In this document: positions 1 to 18,697 of the stretch, piece by piece | Layout: every line of letters begins with the position of its first letter | Position numbering within the stretch: position 1 is the stretch's first letter | Source: Leclercia sp. AS011 | GTDB lineage: Bacteria; Pseudomonadota; Gammaproteobacteria; Enterobacterales; Enterobacteriaceae | Reading direction: 5' to 3' | Assembly (NCBI RefSeq): GCF_037152535.1 | Contig: NZ_JBBCMA010000012.1 | Span: 1 to 26,242, forward strand | DNA: 26,242 bases | The notes under the pieces: generated by a model | What the model saw: only the letters and a program-made list of their open reading frames with translations | What the model was told of the DNA's origin: nothing | Database searches by the model: none | Translations under genes and position numbers: made by a program

Positions 1-148
<148 letters not shown>

Positions 149-165
149 TTAATTATCCCCGAATT

Positions 166-192
166 AAAAAGGACGCTTCGGCGTCCTTTTTT
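166..192 (+). terminator. Rho-independent terminator of the tufA (str) operon
   Basis: A perfect 6-bp stem GGACGC/GCGTCC closes a TTCG tetraloop (171-186) and is followed by six T (187-192), with an A-run at 166-170. It lies 18 bases after the tufA stop. Confidence 0.93.
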
Positions 193-270
193 GTTGTCTG
201 CCTTTTTCCCCTGTCACAAATTTTCGCATTTTTTGTTGGCCCCCGCCCCGTATCTTCACGCTTGTGCTAT

Positions 271-289
271 TGTAATCATAATTATTCTC
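271..289. promoter_or_regulatory. Candidate Fur box upstream of bfd
   Basis: On the minus strand this 19-base stretch reads GAGAATAATTATGATTACA. By eye it matches 13 of 19 positions of the Fur consensus GATAATGATAATCATTATC. It lies about 40 bases before the bfd start and overlaps a plausible -10 (CATAAT, 277-282; possible -35 TTCACG, 255-260). E. coli bfd is known to be induced by iron limitation through Fur, so location and sequence agree. The match is imperfect and no binding score was computed. Confidence 0.55.
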
Positions 290-325
290 ACTTACACTTT
301 GCGCATATTTTGAACGGGAGTGGTT

Positions 326-520
326 ATGTACGTTTGTTTATGTAATGGTGTGAGTGATAAAAAAATTCGTCAGGCCGTTCGCCAGTTTCAACCACAATCT
401 TTTCAGCAGCTGCGTAAGTTTGTTCCGGTGGGAAATCAATGCGGTAAGTGCGTTCGCGCTGCCCGTGAGATCATGCAGGACGAATTGATGCAGATCCCGG
501 AATACAAAGAGATTGCCTGA
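326..520 (+). CDS. bfd: Bacterioferritin-associated ferredoxin
   Basis: This 64-residue protein carries one [2Fe-2S] cluster and passes electrons to bacterioferritin, reducing stored Fe(III) so that Fe(II) is released when iron is short. The four cluster cysteines are at residues 4, 6, 39 and 42 (CLC near the N-terminus and the CGKC motif), the Fer2_BFD pattern. Length equals the E. coli protein. The frame can be opened at a GTG two codons earlier (320), but the ATG at 326 has a GGGAG ribosome site at good spacing and matches the family start. bfr follows 70 bases downstream. The candidate Fur box upstream suggests iron-responsive repression. Confidence 0.96.
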   Translation: MYVCLCNGVSDKKIRQAVRQFQPQSFQQLRKFVPVGNQCGKCVRAAREIMQDELMQIPEYKEIA

Positions 521-535
521 GACTCATTCTTTTTT

Positions 536-563
536 TTGACATCCCTGTAGCCCCATCTACGCT
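536..563 (+). promoter_or_regulatory. Possible separate promoter for bfr
   Basis: A perfect -35 hexamer TTGACA (536-541) follows a T-rich stretch in the bfd-bfr gap. The best -10 at usable spacing is poor (TACGCT, 558-563, 16-base spacer). It would let bfr be made independently of the iron-repressed bfd promoter. This is inference from motif only. Confidence 0.35.
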
Positions 564-590
564 TCAATAAGTGGAAGCGGAGGGACTATA

Positions 591-1067
591 ATGAAAGGTG
601 ATATTAAAATCATAAGTTATCTCAATAAATTATTGGGAAATGAGCTTGTCGCAATCAATCAATACTTTCTCCACGCGAGAATGTTCAAGAACTGGGGTCT
701 GACTCGCCTCAACGATGTTGAATACCATGAATCCATTGATGAGATGAAACACGCCGATAAGTACATCGAGCGTATTTTGTTTCTTGAGGGGATCCCCAAC
801 CTGCAGGATCTCGGCAAGCTGGGTATCGGCGAAGACGTTGAAGAGATGCTGCGATCCGATCTGGCGCTGGAACTCGAAGGTGCAAAAGATCTCCGTGAGG
901 CCATCGCTTATGCCGACAGCGTTCACGATTACGTCAGCCGCGATATGATGATTCAGATCCTGGCTGATGAAGAAGGGCACATCGACTGGCTCGAAACTGA
1001 GCTGGATCTTATCGGTAAAATCGGCCTGCAGAATTACCTCCAGTCACAGATTAAAGTGGAAAACTGA
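591..1067 (+). CDS. bfr: Bacterioferritin (heme-containing iron storage protein)
   Basis: This 158-residue ferritin-family subunit assembles into a 24-mer cage that oxidises Fe(II) at a di-iron centre and stores the mineral; one heme sits between each pair of subunits. The ferroxidase ligands are all present (E18, E51, H54, E94, E127, H130) as is the heme ligand M52. Length equals that of E. coli Bfr. The ATG has a GGAGGGA ribosome site (579-585). bfd, its electron donor, lies directly upstream. The last 17 bases overlap the 3' end of convergent hopD. A strong hairpin with a T-run at 1091-1135 should end its transcript. In E. coli bfr is lowered under iron starvation by the small RNA RyhB; I did not test for pairing here. 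Confidence 0.98.
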   Translation: MKGDIKIISYLNKLLGNELVAINQYFLHARMFKNWGLTRLNDVEYHESIDEMKHADKYIERILFLEGIPNLQDLGKLGIGEDVEEMLRSDLALELEGAKDLREAIAYADSVHDYVSRDMMIQILADEEGHIDWLETELDLIGKIGLQNYLQSQIKVEN

Positions 1068-1524
1068 TCAGGCTTTGCCCATCTGTCATTAAACCCGCTG
1101 CCGCCATGAAAGGTCCAAAAGGCAGCGGGTTTTTTAATATCTGTTCTCCAGGTTTAAACAGGGAACGTATTAAAAGATACAGCGTCGCCAGCAGCGCTGC
1201 GCACAATGCCAGCGCAGGAAGTACACACCAGCCATGCCATGCGCCCAGCGCCCCCAGATATTTCACGTCGCCATATCCCAGCCCTTCACGTTTGCGTATC
1301 AGTTTATAAGCCCAATAAATCATCGCGAAGCCAGCGTATCCCGCTATCGCACCTAAGACCGCGCTTGCCAGAAAATCGGGACGAAGGCAGAGGTGATAAA
1401 GCAGACCTGCCCAGAGTAGGGGGCATAGGTATTTGTCCGGAAGCAGATGCGAACGGATATCCTCACGGACTAATAAACAGGTTAAACCCAGGTAAACAAG
1501 CAGGAAGGGGAGGGTAGTGAGCAT
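1051..1524 (-). CDS. hopD: Short prepilin peptidase (HopD/GspO type, A24 aspartic protease domain only)
   Basis: This predicted inner-membrane protein of 157 residues has about five hydrophobic segments. It carries both catalytic aspartates of the A24 family: D22 ([12 protein letters not shown]) and D86 in the GxGD motif (GLGYGDVK), plus the conserved C-terminal NPLPFGPF stretch. Such enzymes cleave leader peptides of type IV pilins and type II secretion pseudopilins. The N-terminal cysteine-rich methyltransferase domain of full-length PilD/GspO is absent, so leader cleavage without N-methylation is the likely activity. No pilin or secretion genes lie nearby. I chose the ATG at 1524, which has GAGG eight bases upstream; a GTG at 1563 would add 13 residues. 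Its 3' end overlaps bfr by 17 bases and contains the bfr terminator. Confidence 0.85.
   Translation of the reverse strand: MLTTLPFLLVYLGLTCLLVREDIRSHLLPDKYLCPLLWAGLLYHLCLRPDFLASAVLGAIAGYAGFAMIYWAYKLIRKREGLGYGDVKYLGALGAWHGWCVLPALALCAALLATLYLLIRSLFKPGEQILKNPLPFGPFMAAAGLMTDGQSLISFPL
1091..1135 (+). terminator. Rho-independent terminator of bfr, inside hopD coding sequence
   Basis: A 12-bp perfect stem (1091-1102 with 1121-1132, AAACCCGCTGCC and its complement) closes an 18-base loop and runs into seven T (1130-1136). The T-run is on the plus strand, so it serves bfr. The whole element lies inside the 3' part of the minus-strand hopD reading frame. Confidence 0.85.
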
Positions 1525-1704
1525 CGTTAGAGCCTCAATAAAATATGTGCGGCCATATTCCACTCGTTACGTAAGGTTATACAATCAGCAAAACTCCACC
1601 CTGCGTAACGTTTTCCCGACTATCTGCATCTCGCCGTAACATTGCAGAATATTTACGAGCCGCTACGCAAAAGTGCCCGGCGTCGTCTATTTCCTAAACG
1701 GGGC
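1525..1704. other. Non-coding region upstream of hopD and the S10 promoter, with an inverted repeat
   Basis: No convincing gene is present. CGTTACG at 1565-1571 is repeated in inverted form as CGTAACG at 1604-1610, followed by TTTT. The region must hold the hopD promoter (minus strand) and sequences upstream of the S10 promoter; I see no clear hexamers for hopD. Confidence 0.5.
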
Positions 1705-1732
1705 TTGCGTCCTGCCGAGATTTACGTATAAT
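1705..1732 (+). promoter_or_regulatory. S10 operon promoter
   Basis: The -35 is TTGCGT (1705-1710) and the -10 is a perfect TATAAT (1727-1732), with a 16-base spacer. A GC-rich discriminator (GCGCGGGC) follows, as expected for a stringently controlled promoter. Transcription should start near 1740, leaving a leader of about 171 bases, close to the length known for the E. coli S10 leader. Confidence 0.9.
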
Positions 1733-1739
1733 GCGCGGG

Positions 1740-2222
<483 letters not shown>

Positions 2223-2242
2223 TCAGGTCATCGAGCGATTGA

Positions 2243-4638
<2,396 letters not shown>

Positions 4639-4651
4639 TATTAGAGGATAA

Positions 4652-4933
<282 letters not shown>

Positions 4934-4938
4934 GGTAG

Positions 4939-6867
<1,929 letters not shown>

Positions 6868-6890
6868 TAGAGTAGCCTTCTCGATACGAA

Positions 6891-6922
6891 TAAACGGCTC
6901 AGCAATGAGCCGTTTATTTTTT
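6891..6922 (+). terminator. Rho-independent terminator of the S10 operon
   Basis: A perfect 10-bp stem TAAACGGCTC/GAGCCGTTTA (6891-6900 with 6907-6916) closes a six-base loop and is followed by six T (6917-6922). The spc promoter begins immediately after it. Confidence 0.94.
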
Positions 6923-6943
6923 CTACCCATATTGCAGAAGCGG

Positions 6944-6952
6944 TGTTATAAT
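6944..6952 (+). promoter_or_regulatory. spc operon promoter (extended -10)
   Basis: TGTTATAAT combines a perfect -10 (6947-6952) with the upstream TG of an extended -10. No good -35 hexamer sits 16-18 bases upstream; the stretch there is the T-rich tail of the S10 terminator. A GC-rich discriminator (GCCGCGCCC) follows. The E. coli spc promoter occupies the same place. The leader to rplN is about 74 bases. Confidence 0.85.
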
Positions 6953-7020
6953 GCCGCGCCCTCGATATGGGGCTTTTTAACGGCTCTGATTTTAGAGTCT
7001 CAGGTAGTAGTTGACATTAG

Positions 7021-8283
<1,263 letters not shown>

Positions 8284-8297
8284 GGTAGGGTTACTGA

Positions 8298-8603
<306 letters not shown>

Positions 8604-8627
8604 TTACCAATTGAATCACGGGAGTAA

Positions 8628-9935
<1,308 letters not shown>

Positions 9936-9940
9936 GGTAG

Positions 9941-11074
<1,134 letters not shown>

Positions 11075-11081
11075 GTAGCAG

Positions 11082-12561
<1,480 letters not shown>

Positions 12562-12579
12562 TTATTTCGCATATTTTTC

Positions 12580-12608
12580 TTGCAAAGTTGGGTTGAGCTG
12601 GCTAGATT
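12580..12608 (+). promoter_or_regulatory. alpha operon promoter
   Basis: The -35 is TTGCAA (12580-12585) and the -10 is TAGATT (12603-12608) with a 17-base spacer, 19 bases after the rpmJ stop. It corresponds in place and sequence to the E. coli alpha operon promoter. Confidence 0.8.
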
Positions 12609-12631
12609 AGCCAGCCAATCTTTTGTATGTC

Positions 12632-13064
<433 letters not shown>

Positions 13065-13077
13065 TCGGGGTGATTGA

Positions 13078-13470
<393 letters not shown>

Positions 13471-13500
13471 CGCGTTCGTTTCTAGGATTGTTGGAGATAG

Positions 13501-14124
<624 letters not shown>

Positions 14125-14149
14125 AGCTTAGTACCAAAGAGAGGACACA

Positions 14150-15139
14150 ATGCAGGGTTCTGTGACAGAGTTTCTAAAACCGCGCCTGGTAGATATCGAG
14201 CAAGTGAGTTCGACGCACGCCAAGGTGACCCTTGAGCCTTTAGAGCGTGGCTTTGGCCACACTCTGGGTAACGCACTGCGCCGTATTCTGCTCTCATCGA
14301 TGCCGGGTTGCGCGGTGACCGAGGTTGAGATTGATGGTGTACTTCATGAGTACAGCACCAAAGAAGGCGTTCAGGAAGATATCCTTGAAATCCTGCTCAA
14401 CCTGAAAGGGCTGGCGGTGAGAGTTCAGGGTAAAGATGAAGTTATTCTTACTCTGAATAAATCTGGCATTGGCCCTGTGACTGCAGCCGATATCACCCAC
14501 GACGGTGATGTCGAAATCGTCAAGCCGCAGCACGTGATCTGCCACCTGACCGATGAGAACGCAGCTATTAGCATGCGTATCAAAGTTCAGCGCGGTCGTG
14601 GTTATGTGCCGGCTTCTGCCCGAATTCATTCGGAAGAAGATGAGCGCCCAATCGGCCGTCTGCTGGTCGACGCATGCTACAGCCCTGTAGAGCGTATTGC
14701 CTACAATGTTGAAGCAGCGCGTGTAGAACAGCGTACCGACCTGGACAAGCTGGTCATCGAAATGGAAACCAACGGCACAATCGATCCTGAAGAGGCGATT
14801 CGTCGTGCGGCAACCATCCTGGCAGAACAACTGGAAGCTTTCGTTGACTTACGTGATGTACGTCAGCCGGAAGTAAAAGAAGAGAAACCAGAATTCGATC
14901 CGATCCTGCTGCGCCCTGTTGACGATCTGGAATTGACTGTCCGCTCTGCTAACTGCCTCAAGGCAGAAGCTATCCACTATATCGGTGATCTGGTACAGCG
15001 TACCGAGGTTGAGTTGCTGAAAACGCCGAACCTGGGTAAAAAATCTCTTACCGAGATTAAAGACGTGCTGGCTTCACGTGGTCTGTCTCTGGGCATGCGC
15101 CTGGAAAACTGGCCACCGGCAAGCATTGCTGACGAGTAA
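14150..15139 (+). CDS. rpoA: RNA polymerase alpha subunit
   Basis: At 329 residues it matches the E. coli length. The N-terminal domain (about 1-235) dimerises and nucleates beta and beta' assembly; a linker of about 14 residues joins the C-terminal domain (249-329), which binds UP elements and activators. The DNA-binding segment [10 protein letters not shown] contains R265, N268 and C269. It lies 25 bases after rpsD, and the rRNA P1 promoter at the right end of this window is a predicted target of its C-terminal domain. Confidence 0.98.
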
Positions 15140-15155
15140 CCGGATCACAGGTTAA

Positions 15156-15563
<408 letters not shown>

Positions 15564-15580
15564 TCTGCAGTAACGTAAAA

Positions 15581-15605
15581 AAACCCGCCCCGGCGGGTTT
15601 TTTTA
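15581..15605 (+). terminator. Rho-independent terminator of the alpha operon
   Basis: AAAACCCGC pairs with GCGGGTTTT around a CCCG loop (15581-15602), giving a GC-rich stem with an A-run before and a T-run after. It separates the ribosomal block from yhdN. Confidence 0.93.
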
Positions 15606-15669
15606 TATCTGCTAAATCCCCACTTTTCTACAATAGTCATATTCTTTTCAATCTTTGCGGAGTTTTGCT

Positions 15670-16041
15670 ATGTGGTTACTCGACCAATGGGCAGAACGAC
15701 ACATTCTTGATGCCCAACGTCAGGGTGAGTTTGATAACCTACCCGGAAGTGGTCACCCGCTAATCCTGGACGATGATTCCCATGTTCCTGCTGAGCTGCG
15801 AGCGGGCTATCGGATGTTGAAAAATGCAGGTTGTCTGCCACCAGAGCTTGAACAGCGTAAACAGGCGGTTGAGCTTACTCAATTACTCTCTACGGTCACG
15901 CAGGGCTCTAATGAGCACAAGGAATACAGCCGTCGTCTCGCACTTCTTGAGCTTAAGCTTCGACAGGCGGGTGTGAACACAAATTTCCTGCACGGTGACT
16001 ATGCTGATCGGCTAGCGCAAAAAATGAATGAGGACGAGTAA
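15670..16041 (+). CDS. yhdN: DUF1992 family protein YhdN
   Basis: A 123-residue protein of unknown function related to E. coli YhdN and the DUF1992 (DnaJ-like C-terminal) family; the conserved core GEFDNLPGSGHPLILDDD lies at about residues 19-36, followed by AELRAGYRMLKNAG. It is acidic at the C-terminus and has no membrane segment or signal. The frame is open to a TTG at 15655, but the ATG at 15670 has GGAG seven bases upstream and matches relatives. Its stop shares one base with the zntR start, so the two are probably co-transcribed. TACAAT at 15629-15634 is a candidate -10 without a good -35. Confidence 0.9.
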   Translation: MWLLDQWAERHILDAQRQGEFDNLPGSGHPLILDDDSHVPAELRAGYRMLKNAGCLPPELEQRKQAVELTQLLSTVTQGSNEHKEYSRRLALLELKLRQAGVNTNFLHGDYADRLAQKMNEDE

Positions 16042-16466
16042 TGTATCGTATTGGTGAGATTGCGAAGCTGGCTGACGTCACGCCAGATACCATTCGTTAT
16101 TACGAAAAGCAGCAGATGATGGAGCATGAGGTTCGTACTGAAGGTGGCTTTCGGCTGTATACCGATAAGGATCTGCAGCGTCTGAAATTTATCCGCCATG
16201 CCCGGCAGCTGGGATTTACGCTGGAATCGATCCGCGAACTGCTGTCGATCCGTATCGATCCTGAACATCATACCTGCCAGGAATCAAAAAGCATCGTGCA
16301 GGCGAGGCTGAGTGAAGTCGAAGCGCGTATTGAAGAGTTACAAACTATGCGTCTGTCTCTGCAGCGGCTGAACGATGCCTGCTGTGGAACGGCACACAGC
16401 AGCGTTTACTGCTCCATCCTTGAAACCCTCGAACAAGGGGCAAATGGAGAAACTCGCGGCTATTGA
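16041..16466 (+). CDS. zntR: Zinc-responsive MerR-family activator ZntR
   Basis: A 141-residue transcription activator that in E. coli turns on zntA, the Zn/Cd/Pb efflux ATPase, by untwisting its promoter when zinc is bound. The N-terminal MerR winged helix-turn-helix ([20 protein letters not shown]) is followed by the dimer coiled coil and the metal loop. Metal ligands C79, C114, C115, H119 and C124 are all present. The last residue is Tyr, whereas the E. coli protein ends in Cys141; that residue is not one of the ligands in the published structure, so function is expected to be kept. zntA is not in the window, so regulation is in trans. Confidence 0.95.
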   Translation: MYRIGEIAKLADVTPDTIRYYEKQQMMEHEVRTEGGFRLYTDKDLQRLKFIRHARQLGFTLESIRELLSIRIDPEHHTCQESKSIVQARLSEVEARIEELQTMRLSLQRLNDACCGTAHSSVYCSILETLEQGANGETRGY

Positions 16467-16491
16467 TTTTATTGTCAACGGATTCTACACT
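16463..16491 (+). promoter_or_regulatory. Possible arfA promoter
   Basis: TTGATT (16463-16468) and TACACT (16486-16491) are separated by 17 bases, each matching 4 of 6 consensus positions. They overlap the end of zntR and would give a leader of about 24 bases for arfA. Weak motif evidence only. Confidence 0.3.
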
Positions 16492-16521
16492 CGCGTGGAT
16501 CTATTATATACCGGAGAAATT

Positions 16522-16767
16522 ATGAGCCACTATCAGCATAAGAAAGGTCAGATCAAGGATAACGCTATCGAAGCATTATTACATGATCCTTTATTCAGGC
16601 AGCGGATTGAAAAGAATAAGAAAGGGAAAGGAAGTTATCTGCGTAAAACTAAACATGCAAAACGGGGTAACTGGGAGGCCAGTGGCAAGCAAGCAAATCG
16701 CTTTCTTACCACTGGCCTTCTTGCTTTCAGAGGCTTACAAAGTGCGGTTGTTCTGCGCTTTCAGTAA
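16522..16767 (+). CDS. arfA: Alternative ribosome-rescue factor A
   Basis: ArfA recruits RF2 to ribosomes stalled on non-stop mRNA and is the backup to tmRNA. The N-terminal part is clear: [20 protein letters not shown], the HDPLFRQR helix and the basic KKGKGSY segment (33-39) that sits in the empty mRNA channel. The ATG at 16522 has GGAG five bases upstream. The reading frame gives 81 residues, longer than the 72 I recall for E. coli; the extra residues lie after a strong hairpin (16676-16718) that covers codons 52 onward. In E. coli such a hairpin causes termination and RNase III cleavage, so the active product is a shortened, tmRNA-sensitive protein of about 55 residues. The 3' end overlaps convergent mscL by 33 bases. 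Confidence 0.92.
   Translation: MSHYQHKKGQIKDNAIEALLHDPLFRQRIEKNKKGKGSYLRKTKHAKRGNWEASGKQANRFLTTGLLAFRGLQSAVVLRFQ
16676..16718 (+). promoter_or_regulatory. Hairpin inside arfA (RNase III/termination control element)
   Basis: AGGCCAGTGG (16676-16685) pairs perfectly with CCACTGGCCT (16709-16718). Inside, two further runs pair (AAG with CTT and AAGC with GCTT, two mismatches), leaving a five-base loop. It lies within the arfA reading frame and is followed by a T-rich but broken stretch, matching the known arfA element that yields non-stop mRNA. Confidence 0.85.
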
Positions 16768-17151
16768 GTCACGAATTTCTGTCAGCAACACTTCTTCTTT
16801 CGATGGGGCTGGCGGTGCAGCCGGTTCTTCTTTTTTCTTACGGTTCAGTCGGTTGATGAGCTTAATAGCCATGAAGATGGCGAAAGCAACGATCACAAAA
16901 TCAAATACGTTTTGAATAAACACGCCGTAGTGCATGACTACCGCAGGAATATCACCTTGTGCTTCACGCAGGGTTATAGCGAACTGTTTGAAATCAATGC
17001 CGCCAATTAGCAGTCCCAGTGGGGGCATGATGATATCGGCAACCAGTGATGAAACGATCTTACCAAACGCCGCACCAATAATTACACCCACTGCTAAATC
17101 TACAACATTTCCGCGCATCGCAAATTCGCGAAACTCTTTAATAAAACTCAT
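16735..17151 (-). CDS. mscL: Large-conductance mechanosensitive channel MscL
   Basis: A 138-residue inner-membrane protein forming a pentameric channel that opens under hypo-osmotic stretch and releases solutes. The amphipathic N-terminal helix ([20 protein letters not shown]), TM1 (about 15-43, with [12 protein letters not shown] lining the gate), periplasmic loop, TM2 (about 77-101) and C-terminal helical bundle are all present. The C-terminus ends NNRTL. AAGGAG lies eight bases before the ATG. trkA upstream ends in a strong terminator, so mscL probably has its own promoter in the 17152-17260 gap, which I could not pin down. Its 3' end overlaps arfA. Confidence 0.98.
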   Translation of the reverse strand: MSFIKEFREFAMRGNVVDLAVGVIIGAAFGKIVSSLVADIIMPPLGLLIGGIDFKQFAITLREAQGDIPAVVMHYGVFIQNVFDFVIVAFAIFMAIKLINRLNRKKKEEPAAPPAPSKEEVLLTEIRDLLKAQNNRTL

Positions 17152-17259
17152 TATATGCTCCTTGTGCCAGCTGACAGATACAAGTCTAACAAATCATTAG
17201 CGAATTGCCATTGAAGAGAGACATACGTCACAGAAATATAACCCTTACATATTATTGGG

Positions 17260-17292
17260 TTAAAAAGAAAAGGTGCTGATAACAGCACCTTT
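17260..17292 (-). terminator. Rho-independent terminator after trkA
   Basis: On the minus strand GGTGCTG/CAGCACC (17283-17289 with 17272-17278) closes a TTAT loop and runs into TTTTCTTTTT (17271-17262). It lies 7 bases past the trkA stop and separates it from mscL. Confidence 0.9.
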
Positions 17293-17298
17293 CAGGTA

Positions 17299-18675
17299 TT
17301 AAAGGAAGAAAGGACTTGGCTGGAAAAGACGTTCGACGTCGGTAATAAACTTTTTATCTGTCAGGAACATGATGACGTGATCGCCCTGCTCGATGCGCAG
17401 GTTGTCATTAGCGATCATTACATCGTTACCCCGCACTACCGCGCCAATAATGGTACCCGGCGGGAGCTTAATCTCGTCAATGGTTCGTCCCACTACGCGA
17501 GACGTGCTTTCATCGCCATGAGCCACGGCTTCGATAGCCTCTGCCACCCCACGACGCAGGGAAGACACACCAACGATATCTGCTTTACGCACATGACTCA
17601 GGAGGGCAGATATGGTGGCCTGCTGAGGAGAAATCGCAATATCGATAACACTTCCCTGCACCAGATCGACATAGGCTTTGCGCTGAATAAGCACCATGAC
17701 CTTCTTAGCGCCCATCCTTTTAGCCAGCATCGCTGACATGATGTTGGCTTCATCGTCGTTGGTAACCGCAATGAAAAGATCGACTTGATCGATATGCTCC
17801 TCGGCAAGCAGCTCTTGATCCGATGCATCGCCATAAAAAACGATCGTATTTTGCAGTTTTTCTGCCAGTTCAGAAGCTCGCTGCTGATCGCGTTCGATCA
17901 ATTTAACGCTGTAATCTTTTTCCAGCTGGCGAGCCAGGCCGGCACCGATATTACCGCCCCCGACCAGCATGATGCGTTTATAGGGTTTTTCCAGTCGCTG
18001 AAGCTCACTCATCACCGCACGAATATGCTGGGATGCAGCGATAAAGAACACTTCATCCCCGGCTTCGACAATGGTGGAGCCTTGCGGACGAATAGGGCGG
18101 TCATGACGGAAAATGGCGGCGACGCGGGTATCAATGTGTGGCATATGTTCGCGCATCGTGGAGAGTGCATTTCCAATCAGTGGGCCGCCATAATAGGCTT
18201 TTACCACCGCAAGGCTGACTTTACCTTCCGCGAAATTCACCACCTGCAGTGCGCCCGGGTATTCGACAAGCCGATAGATACTGTCGATAACCAACTGTTC
18301 AGGGGCTATTAAGTGGTCGATAGGCACCGCATCGGAATTAAACAACTTATCAGCATCGCGCACATAATCCGGGGAACGAATCCGCGCGATGCGGTTTGGC
18401 GTATTGAATAATGAATAGGCGACCTGACAGGCAACCATATTGGTTTCATCTGAACTGGTGACAGCAACCAGCATGTCGGCATCATCAGCACCCGCTTCAC
18501 GTAATACTCGCGGATGAGAGCCATGCCCCTGCACGACTCGCAGATCGAATTTATCCTGCAGGCTGCGGAGACGATCGCCATTAGTATCAACGATAGTGAT
18601 GTCATTATTCTCACCGACCAGGTTTTCTGCCAGCGTGCCGCCCACCTGTCCCGCGCCCAGAATGATTATCTTCAT
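17299..18675 (-). CDS. trkA: Trk potassium uptake system regulatory subunit TrkA
   Basis: A 458-residue peripheral membrane protein that binds NAD(H) or other nucleotides and gates the TrkG/TrkH potassium channels. It has two tandem RCK units, each with a Rossmann NAD site (GAGQVG at 7-12 and GGGNIG at 239-244) and a following RCK-C domain (ending about 220 and 455). Length equals E. coli TrkA. It is the last gene of the def-fmt-rsmB-trkA group, 22 bases after rsmB. Confidence 0.97.
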   Translation of the reverse strand: MKIIILGAGQVGGTLAENLVGENNDITIVDTNGDRLRSLQDKFDLRVVQGHGSHPRVLREAGADDADMLVAVTSSDETNMVACQVAYSLFNTPNRIARIRSPDYVRDADKLFNSDAVPIDHLIAPEQLVIDSIYRLVEYPGALQVVNFAEGKVSLAVVKAYYGGPLIGNALSTMREHMPHIDTRVAAIFRHDRPIRPQGSTIVEAGDEVFFIAASQHIRAVMSELQRLEKPYKRIMLVGGGNIGAGLARQLEKDYSVKLIERDQQRASELAEKLQNTIVFYGDASDQELLAEEHIDQVDLFIAVTNDDEANIMSAMLAKRMGAKKVMVLIQRKAYVDLVQGSVIDIAISPQQATISALLSHVRKADIVGVSSLRRGVAEAIEAVAHGDESTSRVVGRTIDEIKLPPGTIIGAVVRGNDVMIANDNLRIEQGDHVIMFLTDKKFITDVERLFQPSPFFL

Positions 18676-18697
18676 ATCTTGTGACCCGTTATCAACA

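Noticed and set aside
320..328. GTG at 320 as the bfd start
   Set aside because: It lies on the ribosome-binding sequence itself; the ATG at 326 gives the family length and start.
1206..1517. A 103-codon plus-strand frame opposite hopD
   Set aside because: hopD on the minus strand has catalytic motifs, membrane segments and a ribosome site; this frame has none.
17785..18312. A 175-codon plus-strand frame inside trkA
   Set aside because: Antisense to TrkA, whose domains and motifs are complete; no ribosome site or family resemblance.
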